Assembly (NCBI RefSeq): GCF_013128195.2
Contig: NZ_CP053452.2
Location: 5,394,001 to 5,458,000 of the forward strand
Origin: Frigoriglobus tundricola
Lineage (GTDB): Bacteria > Planctomycetota > Planctomycetia > Gemmatales > Gemmataceae
DNA length: 64,000 bases
Direction: 5' to 3'
Part shown: in pieces, positions 1 to 7,373 of the stretch
How positions within the stretch are numbered: position 1 is the first letter of the stretch
Layout: every line of letters begins with the position of its first letter
Made by a program: the position numbers and the translations under genes
Notes under the pieces: model-generated
What the model saw: the letters and a program-made list of their open reading frames with translations, nothing else
Database searches by the model: none
What the model was told of the DNA's origin: nothing

Positions 1-94
1 TTTTTCGCACCGTCACCCATTCGGCCTGCGGAACCACTTCCGCCAGATCCTGTTCGGCCGGCGCAGAGAGACGGGGAGCGGCGTCACGGTCCAT
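1..94 (-). CDS. N-terminal fragment of a CDS running off the left edge
   Basis: An open frame starts at the ATG whose first base is 94 and stays open to base 1, giving 31 residues that begin MDRDAAPRLSAPAEQDLAEV. The codon pattern (G/C third positions) looks like a real planctomycete N terminus, but the piece is too short to assign a family. About 390 bases without a gene separate it from the next gene on the other strand. Confidence 0.45.
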   Translation of the reverse strand, partial: MDRDAAPRLSAPAEQDLAEVVPQAEWVTVRK

Positions 95-482
95 GACGGG
101 CCTCAGTGTTCGACAGGGCTGCACGTACCTTACCCAATCGGCGGGAGGGCACTAAGGGCATAACCGCATTTCGCCCCCCGGTGTTGGCCCCGAATCGCCT
201 CCGGGCGCACCACCCGCAACAAAATCAGATATTACCATCCGCAATTCAGGTACACAAGTGAGGGCCGTCGGCTAGCTCAGCCGTGTAAACTACCCAAATT
301 ACCGTTGACTCCTAAATCACCCGGCCTTACGATCCTCCATAACACAACACCGCCCGCCACACACGGTTGGGGTTGCACAACTTAAGGCGACAACTGCACG
401 CGAGATCGGCCCTGTTTAGCTGCGGACACGGAGCCGCGGCCGGGGGTGTTCGCACGTGCGGCGGGCAGCGGAGGGCTTCTTG
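95..482. other. intergenic region, AT-richer than its surroundings
   Basis: This stretch of nearly 400 bases lies between two divergent genes and has no convincing ORF. It is visibly less GC-rich than the flanking genes around 220-340, as expected for a promoter region. It holds the candidate promoter listed separately. I see no riboswitch, tRNA or strong hairpin in it. Confidence 0.5.
305..333 (+). promoter_or_regulatory. candidate sigma-70-type promoter for the Cys/His repeat gene
   Basis: TTGACT at 305-310 (5 of 6 match to the -35 consensus) and TACGAT at 328-333 (4 of 6 to the -10) are separated by exactly 17 bases, within an AT-rich patch. The predicted start point near 340 leaves a leader of about 140 bases before the ATG at 483. 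Pattern match only; planctomycete promoter consensus is not well defined. Confidence 0.3.
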
Positions 483-923
483 ATGTACAGCGTCGTTTTG
501 CTGGTGGCTGCGACTTCGGGCGGTGACATGGCCAGCTTCGGTGGCTCCAAGGGGAGCGGCTGCACGGGTTACACCGCCGGCTGCACGGGTTACACGGCCG
601 GCTGCCACGGCTCGAGCTGCCACGGCAGCGGGTTCCTGGGTATGAAGAGCAGCGGCGGGTTGTTCAGCAAGCACAAGGGCGGCTGCCACGGCAGCACCTA
701 CGCCGGCAGCTGCACGGGCGCCCCGGTGGTCGCTTCGGCTCCCCCGGTCGCGACGACCCCGGTCGGCTGCACGGGTTACACCGCCGGCTGCACCGGCTAC
801 ACGGCCGGCTGCCACGGCTCGAGCTGCCACGGCGGCGGCTTCCTGGGCCTGCGGAACAGCAGCGGTGGCGGGCTGTTCAGCAAGCACAAGGGCGGCTGCA
901 GCGGCAGCTGCCACGGCTGGTAA
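483..923 (+). CDS. small secreted-looking Cys/His-rich repeat protein
   Basis: This 146-residue protein begins MYSVVLLVAATSGG, a start type I recognise from small planctomycete proteins, so the ATG at 483 was chosen over the in-frame upstream start at 456. The body is two copies of one module of about 50 residues: a doubled GCTGYTA unit, then CHGSSCHG, a GGFLG patch, a Ser/Gly run and LFSKHKGGC. The first copy is near residues 25-75 and the second near 90-146, joined by an Ala/Pro/Val linker. At least 16 Cys and many His residues suggest metal binding or disulfide cross-linking, but no function is known to me. The two modules are similar at DNA level, which indicates internal duplication. Confidence 0.75.
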   Translation: MYSVVLLVAATSGGDMASFGGSKGSGCTGYTAGCTGYTAGCHGSSCHGSGFLGMKSSGGLFSKHKGGCHGSTYAGSCTGAPVVASAPPVATTPVGCTGYTAGCTGYTAGCHGSSCHGGGFLGLRNSSGGGLFSKHKGGCSGSCHGW

Positions 924-1049
924 GACCGGGCCGTGAATCATGACCGCACGAACGGGGGCCGTCTGGCCTCCGTTTCTGCTTTATGGGCGCGTTATAATCC
1001 CCTCGGAGGAGCTGTCACCGGACCCGATTCAGCCGTTGGGGGGGAACGA

Positions 1050-1592
1050 ATGGGCGTGCCGATCGTGCGGCCGCGAGTGGCGGAGGTCGTGTTCCGGTTG
1101 TACGACCGGCCGCTCCACCCCGAACTGTTCGACGTGGTCGCCACCAAGACGGTGGTGCGCGCCGGCCACCGGCTCACCGTGCGCCTCACCCGGACCGGGC
1201 ACACGTTGGGCTGGACCGATGGGAGGGCACACCTGGAAGAGGTGATCGCGGCGGCCGATCAGGAACTGCCGGACGCGGGGCGCCGACTGGCCCACCGGTT
1301 CGACGCCCGCCGCCGCGGCCGGTACGAGGGGGCGGGGGTGGCGTACCAGATGGAGTCCCAGGTCGAGGTGCTGGCCCCGGAACCGTTCGTTCACCTCCAC
1401 GCGGAACTCGTGGCCGACGGCGAGCGGAAGGGGCTGGTGTACCACTGCCAGCGGGGCAACCGGGTCGGGCTGTCGCCCCTGGGGGTCGTGATTGTGGAGG
1501 CGCTGCCGCGGTGCCTGAGCGTGACCGCGTTCCACACCTTCCCCGACGAGTTCGCCGTACTGAAGACGCAATCGCTCATCGAGTACCAGTGA
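1050..1592 (+). CDS. DUF2617 family protein
   Basis: A 180-residue protein matching my recollection of the DUF2617 family, of unknown function, found in planctomycetes and actinobacteria. The start MGVPIVRPRVAEVVF at 1050 is preferred because family-like sequence begins there; the frame stays open upstream to 933 without protein-like sequence. Conserved-looking blocks are FRLYDRPLHPELF near the N terminus, a central acidic and arginine-rich stretch, and the hydrophobic end GVVIVEALPRCLSVTAFHTF. There is no signal peptide or membrane segment, so it is probably cytoplasmic. Confidence 0.75.
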   Translation: MGVPIVRPRVAEVVFRLYDRPLHPELFDVVATKTVVRAGHRLTVRLTRTGHTLGWTDGRAHLEEVIAAADQELPDAGRRLAHRFDARRRGRYEGAGVAYQMESQVEVLAPEPFVHLHAELVADGERKGLVYHCQRGNRVGLSPLGVVIVEALPRCLSVTAFHTFPDEFAVLKTQSLIEYQ

Positions 1593-1672
1593 CGAACGCG
1601 GTGAGCCTGCACGAGAGGGGCTCATACACCGGCTGCGCGACAACAAGGGGTCCGAGCCGTTGAAACGACCGG

Positions 1673-2008
1673 CTACTTGAACAGCTTGAAGTACCGGAAC
1701 AGCTTCGGGTAATCGGTCCGCGGGCGGAAGGCGATCGCGACCTCCTGACCACCGAGCGCGGCCTCGGTGACGACGACGTGGTCGGCCGTCTCCTTCGCCC
1801 GCGCGAACTCTTCGTCCGTGACGCGGCACACGGCTTTGTAAAACGGCCCGGTCAGCCACTCCGCGACTTCCGGCGTGTCGGCGAACGCGAGGTGCGCCGC
1901 CAGCGACGCGTGTGCGGCCGCCAGCACCGCGAACCCGATCGGCACCGATTCGCGAATCAGGATGTACATGCGGAGCTTCGGCGGCGGGGCCGGTGTGTCG
2001 TCGAGCAT
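1673..2008 (-). CDS. PTH2-like small protein (peptidyl-tRNA hydrolase 2 superfamily)
   Basis: A 111-residue protein whose layout follows the PTH2 fold: first strand with R at LRMYILIRES, helix with AAAHASLAAHLAF, WLTGPFYKAV, a helix EEFARAKE, then VVVTEAALGGQEVAIAFRP and a C-terminal hydrophobic end. Bacterial members of this superfamily are often uncharacterised and lack part of the classical active site, so peptidyl-tRNA hydrolase activity is not claimed. It is the last gene of a leftward run, 18 bases after the coiled-coil gene upstream, which suggests cotranscription with the Uma2 gene. Confidence 0.6.
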   Translation of the reverse strand: MLDDTPAPPPKLRMYILIRESVPIGFAVLAAAHASLAAHLAFADTPEVAEWLTGPFYKAVCRVTDEEFARAKETADHVVVTEAALGGQEVAIAFRPRTDYPKLFRYFKLFK

Positions 2009-2026
2009 GTCTGTTGCCGGCCTGCG

Positions 2027-2410
2027 TTACGGCTCGAAGCCGTATGCGGAGAGCTGAGCGAAGGTCAACTCGAACGTTTCATCGTCCGCGAGGTGCGTGG
2101 TCACCAGCCGCAACCGGCGGATTTCTGATTCCAGCTCGAAGATCCGCTCGCAGATCTTGCGGATCTCCTCCATCTGTTCGCCGGAGATTTCGGTCCCCGG
2201 GTGGAGCGGCGCCCCGCCTTCGGGGTTCCGGTACCGGACCCGGCCGCCGATCGCGCGAATCAGGTACGAGCGGACCCGCGCCCGATCGTTGAGGAACTCG
2301 TCCAGCGCACCGTCACGCCGGGCCAAGCGCTGTTGAAGTTGGTCGAGCCGTTTGCCGACCGCGGCTTTGATCTCGCGCCCCGATTTCGTGAACCGAATGC
2401 CTTTCGCCAT
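2027..2410 (-). CDS. hypothetical coiled-coil protein
   Basis: I do not recognise this 127-residue protein. The start MAKGIRFTKSGREIKAAV at 2410 is chosen because the upstream in-frame extension is Arg/Cys-rich shadow sequence overlapping the Uma2 gene. Two charged helical stretches, residues 14-45 and 88-105 (EQMEEIRKICERIFELESEI), look like coiled coils. No membrane segment is seen. It sits 19 bases after Uma2 and 18 bases before the PTH2-like gene, so the three probably form one transcript. Confidence 0.65.
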   Translation of the reverse strand: MAKGIRFTKSGREIKAAVGKRLDQLQQRLARRDGALDEFLNDRARVRSYLIRAIGGRVRYRNPEGGAPLHPGTEISGEQMEEIRKICERIFELESEIRRLRLVTTHLADDETFELTFAQLSAYGFEP

Positions 2411-2429
2411 CGGTGTGCTCTCCTTGCGA

Positions 2430-3014
2430 CTACACGGCCGGAGGCGCGGGTGGCGATTGCGGGAAGAGTTCCGACAGCGGAAGCGCGAAGCCGGACAGCA
2501 CCACGCCACCGTCGAGCGTATCGGCGCGCGTCAGGCGGCGAACCTGACTCGCGGACTCGTACACGTAAAGCCGTTCTTGGCGCGGATACACCACCCAGAT
2601 CAGACTCACACCGGCGCGGAGGTATTCGTCCACCTTCGTCTCAATTTCATCGCCCGTATCGTTCGGGCTGACCACCTCGACGCAGAGTTCGGGGAGCACG
2701 TCCCACGCGTTCGTATCCGGCATCGGCTGGTACTTCGGCCACCGCGCGTACGACACGAACGCGACATCGGGTTTCCGGTTCCGTTCTTTCTGGAACGGTA
2801 ACTTGAAAAGGACTTCGACGTAAGCCTCTCCAATGTTCTGCGCGACGCCGTAGTTGCTCAAATGACGAAGCAGCCGGGAGCCAAGAACTTGCGAATCGAC
2901 ACTCATGGGCGGAAGCTCCACGCGCTGCCCGTCGATGATCTCGTAGTGGTCGCGGTTGTCCGGATCGTCGTGGGCACGTTTCGGCAGCGGCGTCAGCACT
3001 CCGGCGGCGTTCAT
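2430..3014 (-). CDS. Uma2 family (DUF820) putative restriction-endonuclease-fold protein
   Basis: A 194-residue Uma2/DUF820 protein, a PD-(D/E)XK-like family hugely expanded in planctomycetes and cyanobacteria, of unknown role. Family marks: YEIIDGQRVELPPMS near the N terminus, the nuclease-like core KPDVAFVSYARW, then ELCVEVVSPNDTGDEIETKVDEYLRAGV and WVVYPRQERLYVYE. The start at 3014 (MNAAGVLTPLPKR) is chosen because the open frame upstream to 3254 includes decayed thiG-like sequence (see findings). It heads a tight three-gene unit with the two genes downstream. Confidence 0.85.
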   Translation of the reverse strand: MNAAGVLTPLPKRAHDDPDNRDHYEIIDGQRVELPPMSVDSQVLGSRLLRHLSNYGVAQNIGEAYVEVLFKLPFQKERNRKPDVAFVSYARWPKYQPMPDTNAWDVLPELCVEVVSPNDTGDEIETKVDEYLRAGVSLIWVVYPRQERLYVYESASQVRRLTRADTLDGGVVLSGFALPLSELFPQSPPAPPAV

Positions 3015-3047
3015 GGTGGCTCGTCCTTTTGGGCTTAACCCCAAATT

Positions 3048-3119
3048 CGTTGCGGCAATCATACCCTCGGTCGGACTGCCGGTGTTGAGGCGATTCGGAA
3101 AGCGGCCGGTGAGAAACGC
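3048..3119 (-). pseudogene. decayed copy of the thiG 3' end
   Basis: Translated in the Uma2 frame, this non-coding stretch reads AFLTGRFPNRLNTGSPTEGM followed by IAAT. The C terminus of the neighbouring ThiG reads [20 protein letters not shown] followed by GLIATS. The DNA also aligns: the CCCTCGGTCGG and GCGGCCGG blocks occur in the same order at 3062-3110 and 3805-3860. I infer a duplicated remnant of the end of thiG, one gene further downstream in the operon. Confidence 0.55.
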
Positions 3120-3250
3120 CGGCCCCCGGTCAGTCGAGGAAAAAGCTTGCCGCGCCGCGCGGCTGAGCGAACCCGTCCGGAAGGAACCGCGGTTTCGATC
3201 CGAATGCGTTCCGACAGTGAGGGCGACCGTCCATCGCGCGTGGGTACTCC

Positions 3251-3769
3251 TCACCGGGTGACGTACTGACGCAACAGCGCCAAGAAGTCTTCGAGGTTCG
3301 GCTCGCAGCCCCGGCCGAGGTTGACGTTCTTATCCGGTGAAACCCGCCGCAACGTGGTCCGCGCGTCGGGCGACTGCCCGAGGACGAAGCAGCGGACCTC
3401 GTTCGAGCCGCGATCGATCACGACGGCCAGGAAGTACGGCGCGAGGACGTACCCGCCCGGCGGCGCCGGCCCGCCGGACGGGTCCGCGAGCAGATCGACC
3501 GCCGGGAACAGCGGGAACTGGATGACGATGTAGTCGCGTTTCCCGTCGAGCCGCCCCGTGTGCCCGCGGACGGCGCTGACGAGTTCGGCCCTCGGCTGCT
3601 TCCGGCGGCCCTTGGCCGCTTCGGCGAAGTAGAACTGCGCCCGCCCGTCGGGCGATTCTCCGAACTCCGCTCGCAGCCCCGGGGCGTCCGCGTGCGCGCG
3701 GCGCGGGAGCACGGAATACGCCACGTCGTAGGCAATTTGCGCGCCCGTGTTCTCTGCGGCTGTTCGCAT
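3251..3769 (-). CDS. hypothetical protein in the thiSG operon
   Basis: I do not recognise this 172-residue protein. It starts MRTAAENTGAQIAYDVAYSV seven bases after the thiSG stop codon, so it is almost certainly cotranscribed with thiSG. It has no signal peptide; the middle is hydrophobic (YIVIQFPLFPAVDLL and YVLAPYFLAVVIDRG), typical of a small alpha/beta fold rather than membrane spans. Whether it takes part in thiamine synthesis is unknown; the tight spacing is the only hint. Confidence 0.7.
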   Translation of the reverse strand: MRTAAENTGAQIAYDVAYSVLPRRAHADAPGLRAEFGESPDGRAQFYFAEAAKGRRKQPRAELVSAVRGHTGRLDGKRDYIVIQFPLFPAVDLLADPSGGPAPPGGYVLAPYFLAVVIDRGSNEVRCFVLGQSPDARTTLRRVSPDKNVNLGRGCEPNLEDFLALLRQYVTR

Positions 3770-3776
3770 CGCGGCC

Positions 3777-4811
3777 TCACTTCACCCCACTTGTGGCAAT
3801 GAGCCCCTCGGTCGGGCTGCTGGCGTTGGCGTACAGCCGCTTCGGGATGCGGCCGGCGAGGTGCGCCAGGCGCCCGGCGTCGGTCGCGTACCGCATCGCC
3901 CACGCCATCCGGAGCGGGTCGCGGGCCGACGCGATCGCGGTGTTCAACAGCACGCCGTCGCACCCCAGCTCCATCGCCGCCGACACGTCGCTCGCGGTCC
4001 CCACGCCGGCGTCCACGATCACCGGGTAGTCGGGGTCGTTCTCCTTCAGGTACTCCAGGCAGATGCGGATGTTGTTCGGGTTCAGGATGCCCTGCCCGCT
4101 CCCGATCGGGCTGCCCGCCGGCATCACGCTCGCCGCGCCCGCCTCCTTGAGGCGCTTCGCCAGCACGGGGTCGTCGCTCGTGTACACGAGGACCGTGAAC
4201 CCGTCCTTCACGAGTTGCTCGGTCGCCTTCAGCGTGTCGATCGGGTCCGGCAGCAGCGTGCGCTTGTCCGCGAGGCACTCGAGTTTCACCCAGCCGGCGC
4301 CGGGGTTCTCCAGGTTCGTGAGCAGTTCGCGGGCGAGCCGGGCGTGGCGGACCGCGTCCTCCGCGCTGAAGCAGCCCGCCGTGTTCGGCAGTATGGTGAG
4401 CGTCTTCAGGTCCAGGAAGTCCAGAATGCTCCGCCCGTCCTTGTCGATGAGCCGCTCGCGGCGGACGGCGACGGTGGTGACCTCGCACCCGCTCGCGGCC
4501 ATGCACTGGCTCATGAGGTCGTACGACGCGTACTTCCCCGTGCCCGTGAACAGCCGGCTCCGAAACGTGAACGGCCCGACCTTCAGCGGCGCGTCGGCCG
4601 GCGGGCCGCTCCCGCCGCCGACGAGCGTGACGATCTCCACCGCGTCGCCGTCGCTCAGCCGGCGGGCGGCGTGTTCGGTGCGCGGGACGACGGCGCGGTT
4701 CACCTCCACGGCGAGCTTCCGCGCGTCCTTGCCGAGGCGGGCCAACAGGTCCGCAACGGTGATCGGGTCGGGGAACGTCTGGCGTTCGTCGTTCAGAGTA
4801 ATGGTCGGCAT
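3777..4811 (-). CDS. thiG: ThiS-ThiG fusion: sulfur carrier plus thiazole synthase
   Basis: A 344-residue fusion. Residues 1-67 are a ThiS beta-grasp sulfur carrier ([11 protein letters not shown] ... VTLVGGG) and residues 77-344 are ThiG, which condenses deoxyxylulose phosphate, dehydroglycine and ThiS thiocarboxylate sulfur into the thiazole of thiamine. ThiG features seen: FTGTGKY, the Schiff-base lysine at about K176 in WVKLECL, LLPDP, and the phosphate-binding [20 protein letters not shown] near the end. Such fusions are known. The ThiS double glycine is internal here, so thiocarboxylation needs processing or another mechanism. The start at 4811 begins exactly at the ThiS domain. Divergent from the kinase gene, 134 bases away; no TPP riboswitch is seen in that gap. 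Confidence 0.93.
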   Translation of the reverse strand: MPTITLNDERQTFPDPITVADLLARLGKDARKLAVEVNRAVVPRTEHAARRLSDGDAVEIVTLVGGGSGPPADAPLKVGPFTFRSRLFTGTGKYASYDLMSQCMAASGCEVTTVAVRRERLIDKDGRSILDFLDLKTLTILPNTAGCFSAEDAVRHARLARELLTNLENPGAGWVKLECLADKRTLLPDPIDTLKATEQLVKDGFTVLVYTSDDPVLAKRLKEAGAASVMPAGSPIGSGQGILNPNNIRICLEYLKENDPDYPVIVDAGVGTASDVSAAMELGCDGVLLNTAIASARDPLRMAWAMRYATDAGRLAHLAGRIPKRLYANASSPTEGLIATSGVK

Positions 4812-4945
4812 CGGCACGGCTCCGGTCTCGGTACCGTTCAACATACCGGAAGCCGGGCCGCGAACGAAGGGCGGGCGGCTACCTCCCGCGGCCGCGAATC
4901 GGTACAACAACGGGGAGCCACTTCGCGACCCCCGGTGACCGTCCG

Positions 4946-7162
4946 ATGAGCAGCGCCGCCGACCCGACGGCCACGTTCTTCCAGAACCTGCAGTCCTGCG
5001 GGCTGTTGACGGCCGCGCAGTTGCGCGAGCTGTGGGGCTGGGTCGCGCACCAGAAGCCCGACCTGCCGACGATGGCCAAGGAGATCAGCCGCCGCGGGTG
5101 GCTCACGGCGTTCCAGATCAAGGAGGTCGCGCGGGGCCGGGCCGCGGCGCTGCTCGTCGCCGGCCGGTACCGCCTGCTCGACGTCCTGGGCGAGGGCGGG
5201 ATGGGCCGCGTGTACAAGGCCCACGACACCAAGATGGGCCGCGACGTCGCGCTCAAAGTGATCCGCAAGGAGAAGCTCGTCAACCCCGCCGCCGCCGGGC
5301 GGTTCGCTCAGGAGATCCTGGCGCTCGGGCAGCTGACCAAGCACCCCAACGTGGTCGAGGTGCTCGACGCCGATCAGGTCGGCGACAGCCACTACTGCGT
5401 GATGGAGTACATCGACGGCTCCGACCTGACGCGGACCGTCCGCGACCGCGGGCCGCTGCCGATCCCCGAGGCGTGCGAGATCATCCGGCAGGCGGCGCTG
5501 GGCCTCCAGCACGCGTCCGAGTCCGGCCTCGTCCACCGCGACATCAAGCCGTCGAACATCATCGTCCCGCGGGCCGGCGGGCCGGTGAAGCTCGTGGACC
5601 TGGGGCTGGCCCGGCTGATGGGCGCGCCCGCTGACGAGGACTCGCACCGCATCACCCAAGAGGGGTTCGTGATCGGCACGCCCGACTTCCTCGCCCCCGA
5701 ACAGGCCCGCGACCCGATGTCCGTGGACGTCCGCGCCGACATCTACGCGCTGGGCGGCACCCTCTTCTACGCCCTCACCGGTCGCGCGCCCTACGAGGGC
5801 GGCAACCCGACCGAGAAGCTGCTCAAGCACTGCACGGAGCCGCCGCCGCCGCTCCGCCCGCTCCGGCCGGACGCGCCGCCGCAGTTGGAACACTTGATCC
5901 ACTGGTTCATGGCGAAGCGGCCCGAGGACCGGCCCCAGGCGCCGCTGCACATGGCGCTCGCCCTGCAACCGTTCTGCCCGCCGCCCGCTCCGGGAACGGG
6001 CGCGTTCGCTGCGCCGGGGGGCGCGGGCTACGGACCGGCCCCCGTCCGGCACCCCCGAGCGAGCGGGACGTACCCGCTCCCGCACGCCGCGCCCGCGCGG
6101 GGCCTACCCCGCGCCCGGCCATCCCCGGGCTACCCGCCGGCGTACCCGCACCCGCCGGGGTACGGGCCGCCGGCCCTGCCGCTCCCGCCGCCCGAGCCGA
6201 GCCCCAGCAACCAGGTGTTCAAGCTCCCCCCCCAAGCGACGGACAGGGACCCGATCCGCAGGCGGAGCGAGGCCCGGTTCCCCGTCGGCCCCGTCCTCGT
6301 TGCACTGGGCGCGCTGTTCGTCGTCGCCGTCATCGGGATCGCCGTGTACCGGCTGCTCCTCCAGTCCCAGCCGGCGGTCCCGGAACCGTTCACCAACACG
6401 TCCGGCATGAAGCTCGTGCGGCTGGAGGGCGGGACGTTCCGCATGGGCTCGCCCGACACCGAACCGGGGCACCGGCCCGACGAGGCGCCGGTCCACGAGG
6501 TCACGGTCCGCGGGCCGTTCTTCGTGTCCGCCACCGAGATCACCAACGGTCAGTACTTCAAGCTGATGGGGTCGAACCCGTCGAAGGGCGCCAAGATCGC
6601 CGCCAGGCCGGAACACCTCCCGGTCGATAACGTCACCTGGGACGAGGCGAACGAGTTCTGTCGCAAGCTCACGGAGAAGGAAAGGGGCTCCCCGTGGGCG
6701 CGCAAGAACTGGGAGTACCGGCTGCCGACGGAGGCCGAGTGGGAGTACGCGTGCCGCGCCGGGACCGCCACGCCGGTCGCCTTCGGCGAGCGGATGGTGT
6801 TCGGCAACCAGGCGGTGTTCAAGCCGGACGGGACCGACCCGCTCGAAATCGCCGACGAGACGCTGAGGCCGCTCCCGGTACCCCAGGAAACGGGCAAGAC
6901 CGAACCGAACAAGTTCGGCCTCTACGACATGCACGGCAACGTGGCCGAGTGGTGCAGCGACTGGTACAAGTCCGAGGCGTACCGGGACGCCGCCAAGGAC
7001 AACCCGACCGGTCCGGCCGACGGCGACCGGCGCGTGGTCCGCGGCGGCTCGTTCCGCGACGCGGCCTCCCTGACGCGCTCCGCCGCCCGCACGGGCGTCC
7101 GCCCGACGGACCGCCACGACACCATCGGCTTCCGGATCGTGTACGCGCCCGTCGTGAAGTGA
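4946..7162 (+). CDS. Ser/Thr protein kinase fused to a sulfatase-modifying-factor (FGE-like) domain
   Basis: A 738-residue membrane kinase. Residues 75-340 form a Hanks-type kinase: GEGGMGRVY (82-90), ATP-binding K104, catalytic HRD at 197-199, N204, and DLG (218-220) in place of DFG. A Pro/Gly/Tyr-rich linker (345-430) leads to one membrane span (about 447-471), then a FGE/SUMF1-like domain (485-735: [55 protein letters not shown]). In this family the outer domain often acts as a sensor or binding module rather than an oxidase. The planctomycete-type N-terminal region (1-65, [19 protein letters not shown]) precedes the kinase. Residues 1-475 are probably inside and the C terminus outside the cytoplasm. 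Confidence 0.93.
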   Translation: MSSAADPTATFFQNLQSCGLLTAAQLRELWGWVAHQKPDLPTMAKEISRRGWLTAFQIKEVARGRAAALLVAGRYRLLDVLGEGGMGRVYKAHDTKMGRDVALKVIRKEKLVNPAAAGRFAQEILALGQLTKHPNVVEVLDADQVGDSHYCVMEYIDGSDLTRTVRDRGPLPIPEACEIIRQAALGLQHASESGLVHRDIKPSNIIVPRAGGPVKLVDLGLARLMGAPADEDSHRITQEGFVIGTPDFLAPEQARDPMSVDVRADIYALGGTLFYALTGRAPYEGGNPTEKLLKHCTEPPPPLRPLRPDAPPQLEHLIHWFMAKRPEDRPQAPLHMALALQPFCPPPAPGTGAFAAPGGAGYGPAPVRHPRASGTYPLPHAAPARGLPRARPSPGYPPAYPHPPGYGPPALPLPPPEPSPSNQVFKLPPQATDRDPIRRRSEARFPVGPVLVALGALFVVAVIGIAVYRLLLQSQPAVPEPFTNTSGMKLVRLEGGTFRMGSPDTEPGHRPDEAPVHEVTVRGPFFVSATEITNGQYFKLMGSNPSKGAKIAARPEHLPVDNVTWDEANEFCRKLTEKERGSPWARKNWEYRLPTEAEWEYACRAGTATPVAFGERMVFGNQAVFKPDGTDPLEIADETLRPLPVPQETGKTEPNKFGLYDMHGNVAEWCSDWYKSEAYRDAAKDNPTGPADGDRRVVRGGSFRDAASLTRSAARTGVRPTDRHDTIGFRIVYAPVVK

Positions 7163-7197
7163 CGCGGTTCCGAGCCGGGTGCGGGGTGAACAACGTT

Positions 7198-7279
7198 GAC
7201 CGCCCGTTGGTTTCTGCGTTCCTCGGGTGTGTTCCTCGAGTTCCGCTCGGACCGCCCGTTGGTTTCTGCGTTCCTCGGG
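7198..7279. repeat. 30-bp direct repeat downstream of the kinase gene
   Basis: The same 30 bases, starting GACCGCCCGTTGGTTTCTGC, occur at 7198-7227 and 7250-7279, 52 bases apart start to start. The second copy runs into a small inverted repeat, GGGGGGCTCACGCCCCCC. This lies between convergent genes and codes for nothing I can support; it may be a dispersed repeat or part of a terminator region. Confidence 0.7.
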
Positions 7280-7373
7280 GGGCTCACGCCCCCCGCTCGC
7301 CGGGGTCGTGTACGCGCCCGACGCTCAGCTCGCCCCCCCAGGAACGGTGCGAGCGCATCACCGGGTGCGGGTA

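Noticed and set aside
262-335. tRNA-like GGCTAGCTCAGCC
   Set aside because: It resembles a D-arm, but there is no T-loop (GGTTCGAAT) or acceptor pairing at the right distance.
2430-3254. longer Uma2 protein starting at 3254
   Set aside because: The extra 80 residues are decayed thiG-like and low-complexity sequence; the family N terminus starts at 3014.
4812-4945. TPP riboswitch before thiSG
   Set aside because: No THI-box (CTGAGA ... ACCTGA) is visible in the 134-base gap.
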